From Gordionus sp. m RMFG-2023 (Eukaryota > Nematomorpha > Gordioida > Chordodea > Parachordodidae), in assembly GCF_954871325.1 (NCBI RefSeq), contig NC_088775.1, positions 31,411,561-31,475,560 of the forward strand: a stretch of DNA of 64,000 nt, given 5' to 3'. Below, in pieces: positions 47,466 through 59,585 of this stretch; positions within the stretch are counted from its first letter, which is position 1; each line of letters opens with the position of its first letter. A program made the translations under genes and the position numbers. The notes under the pieces are model-generated. The model was not told the origin of the DNA. It did no database searches and worked only from the letters and a program-made list of their open reading frames with translations.

Positions 47466-49778
47466 TTAATATAATATATGATAATATATGATTAAATAAT
47501 TATTAGATTTCAGTAATAAAACATTTTCAAAATTTTGATCATTTAGGCATCCTCGTTTATCTGTAAAGACATTTTTAGCAACACTAAATAGTCTTTCCAC
47601 AGGGGCACTTGAAGGAATTGTAGTGTTATATTTAATAAATAACAATTTTATATCAGGGTATTCTTTAAAAATGGTAAAATCTCTACATTCATTTTTGAAA
47701 AAATTATTTAAAATTTGTTGATTATCAAAAATTAAATCATTATTAGAAATTATATCTGCTGTAGGGTACTGAAAAAAATCTGAAATTAAATTATTTGTTT
47801 TTTTTGGCAGGTTATTTGCTTGCAGTCAGTTGATGACTTTGATAATTCACCAGCTAATCTTTGTATTAATTGTTTTCTTTTATTAAGATTTTCTTCCATT
47901 TGCAACCATGTCCAATCAAGTTTAAAAAAAGGGTGGAGCATGGTTGTTATAATATTATCATCTTCAAATAAGGTCACAATAAACCTAGAATTATTAAATA
48001 TTTTTAATTTATTATATTAATTTACCTATCCTCAATCCCTTTAAGTAAGGCATCTAAGAGTGGTAAACAGAATCTCAGGTTCATTTCTTTAAAATTCTTT
48101 AATTTGATAATAAGTTGTGAAATAGTTGCACAGTAATAAGCTGTGTACATATACTTATCTCCCTGCAAAATATCAAGGGAATTAGCTATTGGCTTCATTA
48201 GCTAATTTAAAATAATGATATATATAAATATTATTTATAACTTACTAAACAATATTCATGAATAAAATCACATTCATTAGGTAAAAACCTAGGTAGTTTT
48301 ATTCCATCACATATCTTGTCTACTTTGTCAGATTTATCTTATAATTTCTGACATTAATTGTAAGGCATTATAGGTGGAGTTCCATCTAGTTATATTAGGA
48401 CATATAAAATAACGACCAATATATTCCTTAATAATCTCAGATGAAATAGGAGACTTATTTTGCCTATTCCATATATTTTGGCATTTAAGTAGTGTTGTGC
48501 TATATATCTAATGAAGAAAATATTACTTATTTAATTAAAATTAGTTTTACCCTCTGATATTGTTTACACTGCATGGCTCTATTGTCATCCACAGTGGCTA
48601 TAAGATTCAACGTTTGACTGGCACAACAATGGTGATGAGGTAAACTAAATGATTCTGATAATTCAGAATCCTGTGCAGTATTATAAAGATTTGATATAGA
48701 AATTAGCACAACTGCTTCATCTTCCAGATCATCAATTGATTCACTTGTATTATTTTCAATTGGCTTGAAAACTCTTTAATAAATTAAGTAATCAATCATA
48801 TATTATGTTTATATTTATTTATAATAAAATAAACCTAAAACATTTTTTAAAATTTTTGGCATTATCTGTAATGGTCTTTGAAATTTTATTTTGAATGCAA
48901 TAATCCTTAGCTATATCTTGTAAATTTTTTGCTATTTTGTCATATGTATGACTACCAGTCATTCTTTTACAAGCCAACGCTACATTTTTTCTTTCCAAAC
49001 TTATTGGATTTATATAATGAGCGGTTACTCCTATATATGAACTAGAAATTAAAATTGCTGAATTAATTATTCTTAATTAATTATTATACAAATTGAAATG
49101 TTAACTATACCGGCGATAGGTACTCCAACAATCTGCTGTTGTGCATATTAATGATGGTTCTATAAGACTTTTAATTATTTCTTTCTTTTCATTTTCCCAT
49201 CTTTGGGAAATTCTACCAACAACTGTCTGTCGGCAAATTATATTTTTGTGTGGAGCCAAAGTGTTGATCATTTTTTTAAAAGAAGGATTTTCAACAATTG
49301 AAAATGGCTGCATGCCATCTATAATAAAAGTAATAATTAAATCATCTAAAGTGCCTTGAGTTAAAGTCAAAGGTCTTTTAGCAAAAATATTGATGGAGGA
49401 TGAGCCTTGTCCAGTATTTTCTTTGGTAGTTTTATTTTCCTTCCCCTTTTTTATTTTTGTTAACAAGGTTGGATGTTTTCTCTTAAAATTTAAATTAGAA
49501 TTTTAAATATATAATATCTATACCCTTATGTGCTTCAAGATATTGCACGTTGAAGTCTTACTGACGGATATTTTTGTATTTTTAGGTAGACACGGCAAAC
49601 ATTTTACCATCAGAGAATTGTTTTCTTTGTTTTGAGATATTATTTTAAAATATTCTCTATAAATTGGCCATGGTAAAGCAATAGAACTTGTTGTTGCTTC
49701 CTCTTCTTCATCGATATAGATCTAAATAAATATATAAACTTAAAAATTTAGTTATAAAATAAAATTTACCATTTCCAT
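47466..49778 (-). CDS. hAT-2 transposase with BED finger, eight exons
   Basis: On the minus strand I place exons at 49778-49770, 49721-49524, 49481-49111, 49041-48835, 48773-48551, 48507-48246, 48201-48026 and 47984-47466. All seven introns are GT...AG, 41-69 bp long, and the phases agree at every joint. The product would be about 655 residues, normal for hAT. Features in order: an acidic start (IDEEEEATTSS); a BED finger near residues 42-75 (VKCLPC...CNILKHIRRKHP); QPFSIVENPSFK; TTADCWSTYRRSYIGVTAHY; ACKRMTGSHTYDKIAKNL; HHHCCASQTLNLI; ITRWNSTYNALQLM; ILQGDKYMYTAYY; and the dimerisation region TIPSSAPVERLFSVAKNVF. Two frame changes are visible, near 48345 (exon 6) and near 47825 (exon 8), so this copy is probably just inactive unless these are read errors. 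The start ATG is chosen because the tiny first exon joins in phase to the acidic segment; a downstream start is possible. Confidence 0.85.
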
Positions 49779-50024
49779 ATTGTAATATTAAAATTTGTAT
49801 GGTTTATTGATAAACTCGGACATAATATTTAAATTAATGAATATTTATATATATTTTTTATATATAAGTTTTAATATTTTATGTATATATAATTCTTTAT
49901 TATAATATTAATAAATATTAATATATAATATATATATATATTTATTTATTTCATAAGCTCATATGAAATAAAATAAATTTTACAGTCAAATATTTTTATT
50001 TATAATAAAAAAAGGGGTATATAA

Positions 50025-50178
50025 AATGTATCTGAAAAAGTATCTAAAAACAGATACAGATACCTCTAAAATAATATCTAGATACAGATACAGATATCTT
50101 TCTAAAAAATCTATCTAGATACAGATACTACATTTTTATATCTAAATACAGTATCTAGATACTTGTATCTAGATACTT
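50025..50178. repeat. hAT-2 subterminal repeats, right
   Basis: Copies of TCTAGATACAGATACAGATA and TATCTAGATACTTG are packed here, mirroring the left cluster at about twice its length. Confidence 0.8.
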
Positions 50179-50197
50179 TAACAACTCTGCATATTTT

Positions 50198-50599
50198 GCA
50201 TTGTTTATTTGTTTAATAAATTTTGCAAGATATTTATTTAGGTCTGATATTATATTAAAATTGAAATGTATTATATAAAATCAATCACATTAATAAATTT
50301 ATATAATAATTATTATTTAATATATTATATTTATAAAATATTATATTATCTGTGACAATATATAATCTATTGACAATTTTATTTTTTATTATACTAATTA
50401 ATAGATATTTAACTTTCATATAATGTCCATTTGTTATAATTTCGTTATATCGACAATTTATATCAAGGTAAGTTATAATAATAGTAAAAAATATAATATT
50501 AGTAAATTACAATTATATAAAGTCATTAATTCTTGCTATTTTTTTTTGATTGAGATTCAAGTTCCCTTTTAGCGCTAACATTATAATAGGCAACAAAAT
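50198..50599. other. AT-rich spacer, nothing recognised
   Basis: Dominated by A and T, with no frame or repeat that can be supported. Confidence 0.5.
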
Positions 50600-50629
50600 G
50601 GCCAAAGTCTAAACTATGCATAGGATGTT

Positions 50630-51175
50630 CAATTACGGGGTTTCGGATATTGAAAAATTAAAGCTGAAATAATTGTATTTTACTATGTTTATGGCTAATC
50701 GTTGGCGTATGTATAATCCCTCGTTGGGATCCTTGGTCCTAGCAGAGATCTGTTTTCCTAGCTCTTTAAAGAAGTCTAGGGCATGATAGCCGAATGACGT
50801 TAAAATAGTGGCGATTAATGGTAGGAATGTATAATTGGCGGGAAGAGGCGAATATTTAGCTAGTTTATTCTCCTCGTCATCTAGTATGCTATCTCTATTT
50901 ATACTGGAAGGGGTAAGAGGATCGATGCAAAATCCCAAGTTAGAAATTTCCCCCTCTTCCAAGGGATCATAGTCGAACCATCGGGCCGCTTACCATCGGA
51001 ATTGTAAAGGCCAATAGGTTCGAGGGTTAATGGGATGCCGGCGGATTTTAACCTGGCAATGGTATCATTGAATTTTGAATGCCTAATGAATCTGCCCATA
51101 CAGCGCTTGCAGTGTAGAGAGTGGCGGCCTTTGGAGTTGACGGACATTTAACAGAGGATACAGTTATAAGGTATT
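50630..51175 (-). pseudogene. LINE copy 2: CCHC knuckle and restriction-like endonuclease
   Basis: The upper frame (51147-50899) gives NSKGRHSLHCKRCMGRFIRH, the H-x4-C end of the zinc knuckle followed by the RH motif. It goes on with SAGIPLTLEPIGLYNSDGKR, PDGSTMIPWKRGKF and TWDF, the EP...R/K-PD...D catalytic pattern of the endonuclease. The lower frame (50962-50633) gives YTFLPLIATILTSFGYHALD, FFKELGKQISART and RQRLAINIVKYN, the usual end of this family. The two frames overlap, so one shift separates them near 50930. Known role: nicking target DNA for target-primed reverse transcription. Confidence 0.85.
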
Positions 51176-52010
51176 ACCATATCTCAATTCACGATAGCGT
51201 GACGTATCTCATCATTGCTTAGGAGCTGGTCAAGGTTTTGGGATAGAAAGGCCTCAAGAAAACGTATCCACTACCTTCGGAAATGGAGAAGAGTAGAGAA
51301 TGGTTCTCTGGTTGGCTCCTCGATTTAAGGAATGCAACGAAGTTGCCAACTAGAGGTTTATCACAATCCTTCTGTAATGCTGACGATGGAGGATCGACTA
51401 ATGAGAGGGACTTACATAGATCAATTGCCTGTAGGAGTAAGGGGTGAGGATGTTTTGTTAGTGTTTAAATGATGAGCTCGCAGGATAAGCGAGAGGATAT
51501 GAACGCACTAACAGAAAGTAGGGAAGGTGACCTTATAACAATGCCACCGGATTTGGTTGGTAAGGTAGCCTGTAGCCATGATAATTCCCCAAATTTAAGA
51601 TTGAGTATATCTACTGTTAGGCGTTTAATCTCCAGTTCATGTGAAGCGAGGTTGACGTCATATTGAAATATCCGTGACGCTTGGAGTGTATATAAAATTC
51701 TTGGAATTAAAAGCTAGTTCTTTAATAAGAAGAAAGCTTGGTGAGCTGGGAGGCGAGATAGTGCATCGCGCATAAGGGATATCTCTCGTAGAATATTGGC
51801 AAAGAACTTGATAAAGGACTCGTCTTTACCTACTGGAGATCCGAGATGTGTTAAGGTGTTCAATGGTGTATGATTGAACATAGTATTGTGGTTAAGGTCA
51901 ATGATCCCAAGAGGACAATATTCGCTTTTGTCTTATTAACTCGAAGTCCCAAACTTTTCTCGCTGGATTTTATTATTTGGATTGCCTTCATAACTTCAGT
52001 CGGTGGGCCG
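51176..52010 (-). pseudogene. LINE copy 2: RT motif D to thumb and linker
   Basis: Reading from 52010: GPPTEVMKAIQIIKSSEKSL and GLRVNKTKANIVLL, which follow the DD motif. Then LTHLGSPVGKDESFIKFFAN and LRDALSRLPAHQAFFLL-type text, followed by YDVNLASHELEIKRL, GELSWLQATLPTKSGGIVIR and LLLQAIDLCKSLSLVDPPSS (about 51385). These are typical linker segments of the family. A few stops and frame changes are present. Confidence 0.75.
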
Positions 52011-52011
52011 C

Positions 52012-52560
52012 AGCGTCTACATGAGCGGGAGGGGTAGGAACAGTTTGCATCCTATTTTTTTGAGGGGGTAGGCTGCTTTAATTGGGGTAGGATAAATTTT
52101 TTGGGGTTATCTATTAAATTTTAATTTATTGCTGTAAAAATTAATAGTTTTATTATAGAAATATTATAATACAATTATCGACCAAATCTATATATTGCAA
52201 ACAATCATATACATTGTTTTCCAAATAAAACTTTCTGCTATCATTTTTAATTTAAAAGGTTTAGATATATCAGCAAGCTCATAATGCCATAATAATTACT
52301 TCATTGTAAATAATGGAGGTTTTGAATTTATTATCTAAAAAATAAATTCTTTATATTCCCAAAATATCGATAGTTGGTAGTAGAGATAGATTAATTTAAG
52401 TTATCCTTATAAATTCTCTGAAAAGAGTATTAATATAATTATAAAGGTGAAAACAATAATAAAGAGACACCGCCGCCGAAGTAGGTGGGAATTTTTTAGG
52501 AGGGTAGGCAAAGGTTTTTGAAGGGTTTGCATCCAGTGAAAATCCTGTCATGTAGACTCT
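52012..52560. mobile_element. MITE family M1, copy 3, with perfect 10-bp target duplication
   Basis: The ends are inverted: AGCGTCTACATGAGCGGGA at the left, and AGAGTCTACATGACAGGATT for the right end reverse-complemented. The target duplication GGTGGGCCGC lies at 52002-52011 and 52561-52570. It interrupts the LINE reverse transcriptase just after its catalytic DD motif (LIDDDILGGP). It is 549 bp and non-coding. A 10-bp duplication fits Mutator-like elements (usually 9-11 bp), but the ends do not prove that superfamily. Confidence 0.9.
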
Positions 52561-52979
52561 GGTGGGCCGCCTAGTATATCATCGTCGATGAGGGATTAGC
52601 ATAACAATCGAAGATAAATTGTGAATATTCTGGGTAGAGGGTGAGGATAGGATTTAGAAAAGCTACGCCTAAGAGATTTAAAAGCGTTCGAGAAGTCTAT
52701 TTTGACTAGGATATCGTTGGTGGGATCCGTTTGTAGATACATCCGGGTCATGTGAAGGGATACCTCACATCCACCTTTTACGTTGATCCCTAATTGATTC
52801 GTACAAAGGTGATTGGAAATTGTTAACAATAATCTGCTAACTACTAGTATGGCAGTTAATCGGTGCCACGTGGTTCCAATAGCGATTGGGCGAATATATT
52901 TATTGGGTTTATGGAGAGCGATGAGTTTAGCTCCGTATAGCAGTGGAATAATGGCGGGTGGTATGCCTCCAGTAAGCAT
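52561..52979 (-). pseudogene. LINE copy 2: reverse-transcriptase palm, N-terminal half
   Basis: The minus-strand frame gives GGIPPAIIPLLYGAKLIALH, KPNKYIRPIAIGTTWHRL, then QLGINVKGGCEVSLHMTRMY and DILVKIDFSNAFKSLRRS, where D...NAF is motif A. Near 52600-52570 another frame carries LIDDDILGG with the catalytic aspartates of motif C. The spacing between A and C is too short for a full palm, so part of the palm with motif B has been lost. Confidence 0.85.
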
Positions 52980-53099
52980 ACAGTTGATTAATGGGGTAAT
53001 TTTTTCTAGAACATCACATTGTTTGTTATGTAAGGTGCGGTTAGGTCTTGTAAGAATATTGGGCGAAACCCATCGAACCCAGGTGAGGAATCGCGTTTG

Positions 53100-53900
53100 A
53101 AGGAGAGAATAGCCTTTCTAACGTCGCTTGCGGTTAGGGTAAGTCGATATTTCATTTTTAAAATCGTCTGAGTGGTGTTTTAGGAGGGCCTGATAAGTTA
53201 ATAAATCGTAGGCAGCCAGCTTATTGTCGGAGGTTGCCAGACGTATGGCGGATTTAACATTCAGGTTATCCAATTTTTTAGATATTAGCCTGTTTTTGGA
53301 GAGCAGGTCATTTTTGTGATTTATATTTTTATCTGTGTCATCACTCGTAAAAGATGTGGTAATGTGATTGATGGGTAAGGGGTAGATAGTAGCATCCTTA
53401 ATTTGTTGGATCAGGGATTTTTTGCTGGCAGGATCAGGAACTTGTTATGTAGTAAAGGCAAATAACAGGGTGTCTAGCCAGTGTTTTACAGAAGAATAAT
53501 TATTTAACAAGGAAGTCAAGTTTTTTGACAGGTGTCTCGTAACTTGAAGCTTTGCTCCTTTAAGTATTCGTGAAATTACAAATGGTTTTGGTGTCGTTAG
53601 AAATATTTCTACATTTGAGTCGGCTGGGTCAAACGTCGAAGCATTTGTGACAGCGAAGGTAGAAATTATTGGGCTAGTGAGCACATCAGCCAATGATGTG
53701 GGTTGTTTAGTTGTGAGGGCAGAGAAGGCATTAAGGGTTCTAGGAATTGCTGGTGATAAGATGGGTAGCCCAGACTGAGGACACTTTATTTTTTGGTTAG
53801 TATGAGATAACAATAGCCCCAAATTGGTTATTTAATAAGTTTATTACATAATAGGCAGTTGCATTTGGTAAGTGCTGTGCTGAGGTCGGGTAGGCTCATG
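53100..53900 (-). pseudogene. LINE copy 2: N-terminal conserved block
   Basis: The frame 53822-53445 ends with FVISRILKGAKLQVTRHLSK, LTSLLNNYSSVKHWLDTLL and FAFT. This matches the family pattern R..KGAR...A..L..LL......S..AWD.LL.FA. An upstream cysteine pair (CNCLLC) lies near 53870. 53440-53100 continues in other frames with ...KSAIRLA.SDNKLAAYDLL-type text. It precedes the palm, as expected. Confidence 0.7.
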
Positions 53901-56900
53901 ATTAGGAATTTTTATCATATTTAGGGTGAAGGTGAATATCATTATTGTTAAAAATCACAGATGTGTTTATGGATAAATCTATGTATTGTTCTGTAAATTA
54001 AAATTCAAAATTCATATAAGTAGGATGTGATGAAATTTTTGCTGACAAATGCCATTAATTATATAATCTATTTACTGATAAATTAAAATTTTTCTATCTG
54101 GAATATTTCTATAATTTTCATTTTCTATCTTCAAATCAGTTTATTATATGTGATCATGATATAAAAGCTTTGATTGCAAAAAATGGTTTCAGGGTTGATC
54201 TATATCATTAGTGATAGCATTATTGTATTGTGGGAATTGTGATGAAGGAGAAATGCTGATGGAGAGTGGAACTAGAGTGTATATACTTAAATATATATAA
54301 TAATGACATTTTTATTACATCTCATCTTCAGGTTTGCATAGTTAAACTAGTTGTTCTGTTGTATTCTCAATTCATACAGCTTTAAAACCGAACCTATCAT
54401 TTATTATTTTAATTTATTTTAATTTTATTTTATGTTAAACATTAAAATTATTTTTTTAAACATCCAAAACACTTCATATGATTATAATAAATTAAACCTA
54501 TTTTATATTCTGTCTATCTAATATTTATAATACAATACTGGGCCAAAATAATTTGATGAAGAATGGAAAATTTTAGCCTACTTGTTTGTGCTTCTTAAAT
54601 GAATGCTAAAAAATACTAGTAATATACATTAAAAACAAAATTAAAATGTAATTCTACCGCTAAATCGACTCAATAATTTTTTTAGTTTATATCTAATCCC
54701 TTGCTAATGAATCGTGATGTGAAAATTAAAAAAAAAATTAAATAACATATGAAAATAACCTAACCAAAAAGCGCTCAATATTTTTACACCCGATGAGTTT
54801 TTATCGAAATGCGTCACGTAGACGTTGCCTACACATCAAAAAAAAAAGATTGCTTTGTTCTGATTTCTGAGAATATATATGTACCTTCTTTTTCTAAACT
54901 TTTATTGTTCATTTTAAAATCATAGTACTTTATAAAAATATTTTTTATATATTTTTTTTATTTAAGCATTTTTTTTTATTGATTAAACGGAAAGTATTTG
55001 AATTAGATTCCACATTATGTTATATATTATTTTCATTAGCGAATATATTTATAATATTATTAATTATGTGAAAGTTATTAATCAATGAACCTAAACTTGG
55101 CCGAAAGCAAGGCAAAGTAGGATTAAGGCTTGTCAAAGGAAGTTGAGTGGTAATTTTAAAAAATAAATTGGTAGCTTTTAGCACCCACTTTTATAAAGCA
55201 AATTGCGCCAACAGGACATAAATATAGACATCTCCTTATCAAAATATGAAAAATTATAATTTTGTCTGATAAAATATAATTTAAAATTATCACTTTGAGA
55301 AATCATTTGCTTTATTCTAACAATTTTTTAAGCAGGAATATAGTAAAATAGTTGCATTACTATTGTAATAAAGTAAATAAAATTTATATTGATCTGGGAG
55401 AAAATGAGTAGTAGTACCAGAATTCATGTATATTATTTAGTTTATATTTAAGAGTCAATAAATCTGATGGTTTCAAAGCGCATTAATTTTTGGTGTATTT
55501 TGGTTTATTTTTTATATCATAATTTTCATATTAAAAGAAATATTTATATTAAATTATTATTTTTCATTTTTTAAAATATACAAGATGATTAACAGACGTT
55601 TGTGAAATTCAAAGAAGACATTTTTTAAATCCGCTGTTTTAATAAATATAAATGCGCGTGACATCACTAACGTATTTTTATACAATGTTATTCAAATGCA
55701 GTTTATATTGCGCGTAAAAAAATATTTTATCGTTTGGCAGAAAAATCTTTTTTCTTTTATCTGAATTTGGATTTTTAAAAATCAAAATTACTATCTGCTA
55801 AGATATTAGATATAATTAAGGTAAATTTTTTAATTTATATATTAATTGATTAACTATTTATTATATTCATTGGCATTAAAACTTAAATATATGATTAAAA
55901 ATTTAAACATACATTTATTACTCGAATATGGATTTGTTTTCAAACTATATTCGATATAATATATAAACCCTTTTATATAATAATTTTAAAATTATCAATA
56001 AATGCATAATTCCAAACACCGATTTTTTATTTTACGAAAAAAATCCTTGCCAATTTTTTTTTTATATATCTTCAAAATCCTATTTTAAAATAATTTATAA
56101 TGATTTCATCTTTTAAATATTTTGTGAAAATGTGTTCCATTTTTTAGAATATCTTCCAAACCTTTATTTTTCAAGTCTAATTAATTCACAATAATATATA
56201 ACTACCTTATCAGCTGTTGTCCATAGTTTTTTTATTGCAATTTTTAACACATATTTAATTTAAATACATATATTTTTGGTTGATTTAAATTGCTTTTTAT
56301 TATATTTACTAGATAGTATTCCCCCCCCCCCCATCTCCACAATCATTTTTGCAGCTTTTAGCTATCAGTTGCTAGATGTGTCAAATTCTGAATTACACAA
56401 CTAGTATTCTTTTTTTTATAAATACATATTAAAGACAAATCTAACTTAACTCCTTATGATTAAAAAAAATTTTTTATGGCCTGACCCAAAAGTTTGGAAC
56501 CTGGACAATAGGGGTTTTGTTCTATATATTTATAAGAAAGTGACATTTTTTTCTAAAATTTTGAAACTAAATTTAATTTGGGATAGTTCTAAATTCTAGT
56601 TCTGATTTTCAACTTTATTTCCAATCAAAATCATGCAAACAATATGAAATGTAAATTTCTTGCACTTTTGTTGAATTAGTTCTGCTTCCTATAACTCTGC
56701 TAACTATTTTTGTAGGCACTGCCCTTAATTACTTTTTATAAAGGAAATATAATAAATTTGCATTATTCAAGGTATAAAAAATTCAATTTGACTATTTTTT
56801 TTAAATTTCCTGACCCAAAAAAATATTTTACACAAGTTACCTGCCCCTTTTTTAAAAAAATATAGCCTGCTTTGGGTTGGGCTCTGCAAATTTCTGATAT

Positions 56901-57748
56901 ATATTATGAAAATTAGCATCACGTGAAAGGAGATTCCATTTTTTATATAGTAAAATATTTTGTGATGACATTTAAATTTGAACAAATATATTTATCATGA
57001 TTTTATATGATGCTGGAATATTGTAATAATTTGTAGTTAAAATGAGACCAAATATGGAATACACATTACTGGAAAAAATTGAGCATAACCATAAAACCTA
57101 TTGAATATATCATGCTATCCACAATCTGATTAACTTCTCAACTTATAATAATAAAATTTATTTTGGAATTAAGAACAGCCAAAGATCAAAAGTTTTTAGC
57201 AATGCTAATACCAAAAAATTGCATTATATGAATATGTAAGGAAGCAGATTAAATTCATCAATATTGCATTTTTTAGAAACATTTAAATTTTATATGAAAT
57301 TTAAAAAAGAAAATACATGGTAAATTTCTTATCAGAACAATTGGTATAATTTTTATAATTTATGTCTTAATATAGGCAATTTTTTTTTATTATATAAGGG
57401 TTAACTATTATTTTAGGGTATTGGCCACTTGTATCATCTAAAATTATAATGTAGCCAAATAGTATCAGGGTATCCCTGAAAACAACTATCAAACTGTTTA
57501 TCCCCTCCCCCACCCAAAAAATTACCATTTTTTAAAAAAATTATTTATTTAAAAAACAATACATTTATTTATGATTAGAATATATTAATTTGTATAAATT
57601 CTGTGACCTTAACCTTTTTTGTTTAATTTATTAAAAATATAATTAAATTATGAAAAATAAATTAGAATTTAAAATCGTTTTCTAGGTAGTAAATAAGAGA
57701 TCTAAAAGTTTGGTCTGGCCCTTTTGATGAGAAAAAAATAAAATGGGC
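53901..57748. other. AT-rich region with a degenerate dispersed repeat
   Basis: No gene is supported. 56470-56910 holds a copy of the GCCTGACCC/CTGCAAATTTCTGATATAT dispersed repeat also seen near 860-1010, 57960-58290 and 60290-60490. A run of 13 C lies at about 56323. The 72-codon minus frame at 56767-56985 comes from this repeat and is not supported as a gene. Confidence 0.5.
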
Positions 57749-57956
57749 TAGGTATTGTTAAATGGTCCTATAGTGTTTATAAATGGCCCGATTAAAATTT
57801 TAGTCAAAATAATATTAGTTAAGCCTAAAGATTTAGCTCATAGATGGTAGAAAGGTTTGGACCTCTATTTGCCAAATCTTGAGACTTAATATTATTTTGG
57901 CTAACATCTTTATTGGGTTTTTTTTGAAACATAAATCAGGCCATTTAACAACACTA
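57749..57956. mobile_element. Small MITE with TAGTGTTGTTAAATGG ends
   Basis: The left end TAGGTATTGTTAAATGGTCC pairs with the right end, which reverse-complemented reads TAGTGTTGTTAAATGGCC. Inner halves also fold: 'aaatggcccgattaaa' with the mirrored part, and 'tattattttggctaacatc' with 'agtcaaaataatattagtt'. It is 208 bp and non-coding. The ends suggest a hAT-derived MITE. Confidence 0.72.
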
Positions 57957-58290
57957 GGATGGGGCCAGGCAAAAATTGAACTGGTTAGGCAATCTCTACA
58001 CAAATATTTTGGCCAGGCCGGACAATTTTTGCATAAAAAATCAGATAGGTCCTTTTAATTTTTTTATAATATACCTGGGCTGGCCTAGAATTTTTTTTTT
58101 TTAAAAACCTAGGATGTTTATTTTAATATTTTAAATCACCATTTTTAGCTATAAAAATTAAATGTAATATATTTTAAAAAAATCCAAGTTGGGCCAGAAA
58201 ATATAAAACCCAAGTCGGGCCGGGATTAAAAAAATCTGGGCTGTACTTTGCAAATGGTACATCTGCAGGTCTCTGATATATATATATACA
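57957..58290. repeat. Dispersed GGCC-rich repeat
   Basis: It has repeated words 'gggccaggc', 'ctgggctggcc', 'aagtcgggccggg' and ends 'atctgcaggtctctgatata'. It is the best preserved of the four copies of this family in the window. Non-coding. Confidence 0.6.
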
Positions 58291-59571
58291 AAATTTATAA
58301 AAAATATTCCAAAATTGACAGAGTCCAACATGGCCAAAAATTATTTTAAATTAATTTATTTAGTGGAGATTAATCAATTAAAATCCACTCTTCACTCAAA
58401 AATCTTAAAAATGTCAAGTGGAGCACTTCAATTCTAGACTAACGATTTTATCATTGAATTAAATGAGAAAAATCTGAGTAGGTGAATATATTGGAATTTG
58501 AGTGGATTTTAAAACTACAAATTTATTATAATGAACCTTTTCATTTTTTCAAATATATCTTTATTGAAAATATAATTGGTGGCACCAATGCTTTTATTTA
58601 AAAAAATAGTAAATCAATTTTTCTGCCCTCCCCCATCTCAGTTCCCAACTTAAATTTATTAGAGCCCATGGCCCAATTTTTGAAAAATCTCTCTTACAAT
58701 ATGTACTTATCTTTATTTTGATGGTATTCATTAAAAATTAAATATTCAACAATAACTTTTGACATTTGTGAGTTAGGAGTGGCTATTATTTCCACCAAAA
58801 TACCTAAATTTAGTAGTACTCTGTTAATTTTGGAATATTTTCAATATTTTTGTTTTATATATTTTATAATTACCCATTGAACCTTTATTAAATCTTATAA
58901 AAAAAATTACTATAAAATATGTATGCAAAAAATTATCAGTTAAATATTGACATAATTTTTTATTCAGTTAACTTTTTATTTCTACAAAAAGGGGAAGAAT
59001 AGGAAAGTAAATATAATATTATTTTTTTGGCTGGGTTAGGTTTTGGACTGGCCCTGCAATACTCTATTGTGAATCAATTTTTTCTTAAAATAGATGAAAT
59101 AAATCAAATAAGAATCATTCTCCATATAAATAAAGCAAATATCGTTATAATTTTTAAAAAAATGCAGTAAAATTCTACCAAGTTAAGAGAGGATGAGTAA
59201 ACATTTTAATCACCCCACTTATAAATTTACTTCCAATTCTTGCAATCTATAACTGCCTGACCAGCATTTTTAATATAGTTGGGTAATTTATTGCTTCATC
59301 TTTGGTTGATCCCCAAAAATGCACAACAGTCTTTGGAGGTTTCTTTACGTAGCTTAACATTGGAGACAACTGAGAAAAAATAATACATGCCCTTAATGCT
59401 TATTAATTTTTTTTTCGAGACATACTTGTAGATTAAGCTAATTTTAGCCATTAATCAACTATTTTTTTGATGATTCTTGATCTTAATATGTTTTAAATGT
59501 GTTGTATACTTGGGTTTCTTTTACCTATATTCCATTGTATATTACATATATATATTCAAACACATGTTATA
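58291..59571. other. Upstream region of TFAP4, nothing firmly recognised
   Basis: AT-rich DNA before the TFAP4 start. No promoter element can be called. A 3' splice signal (TGTTATAG) at about 59565-59572 suggests that the ATG exon has a 5' intron ahead of it. Confidence 0.4.
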
Positions 59572-59585
59572 GGGAGGTGAATAAA

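Larger units (their letters stand above)
47229..50189 (-). mobile_element. hAT-2 DNA transposon, nearly complete
   Basis: The terminal inverted repeats are CAGAGTTGTTAAAAGATAC at the left and GTATCTAGATACTTTAACAACTCTG at the right (here split: GATACTTTAACAACTCTG). A perfect 8-bp target duplication, CATATTTT, sits at 47221-47228 and 50190-50197. Just inside both ends are clusters of the word TCTAGATACAGATACAG (47257-47345 and about 50025-50175). Length 2961 bp. The perfect duplication and the almost open transposase point to a young insertion. Confidence 0.95.
50600..53900 (-). mobile_element. LINE-type retroelement, copy 2, near full length, with a MITE inside
   Basis: Minus-strand reading begins with a cysteine pair (MSLPDLSTALTKCNCLLC) near 53900. 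A conserved N-terminal block follows at 53445-53822, then the reverse transcriptase at 52980-52560 and 52010-51900, a thumb/linker to about 51200, and a C-terminal knuckle plus restriction-like endonuclease at 51147-50640. This is the same family as 39360-41200. It is split by the MITE at 52012-52560 and carries several stops and frame changes. No poly-A tail or target duplication was identified. Confidence 0.85.

Noticed and set aside
56767-56985. 72-codon minus-strand frame
   Set aside because: It arises from a dispersed GGCC/CTGATAT repeat copy and shows no protein family features.
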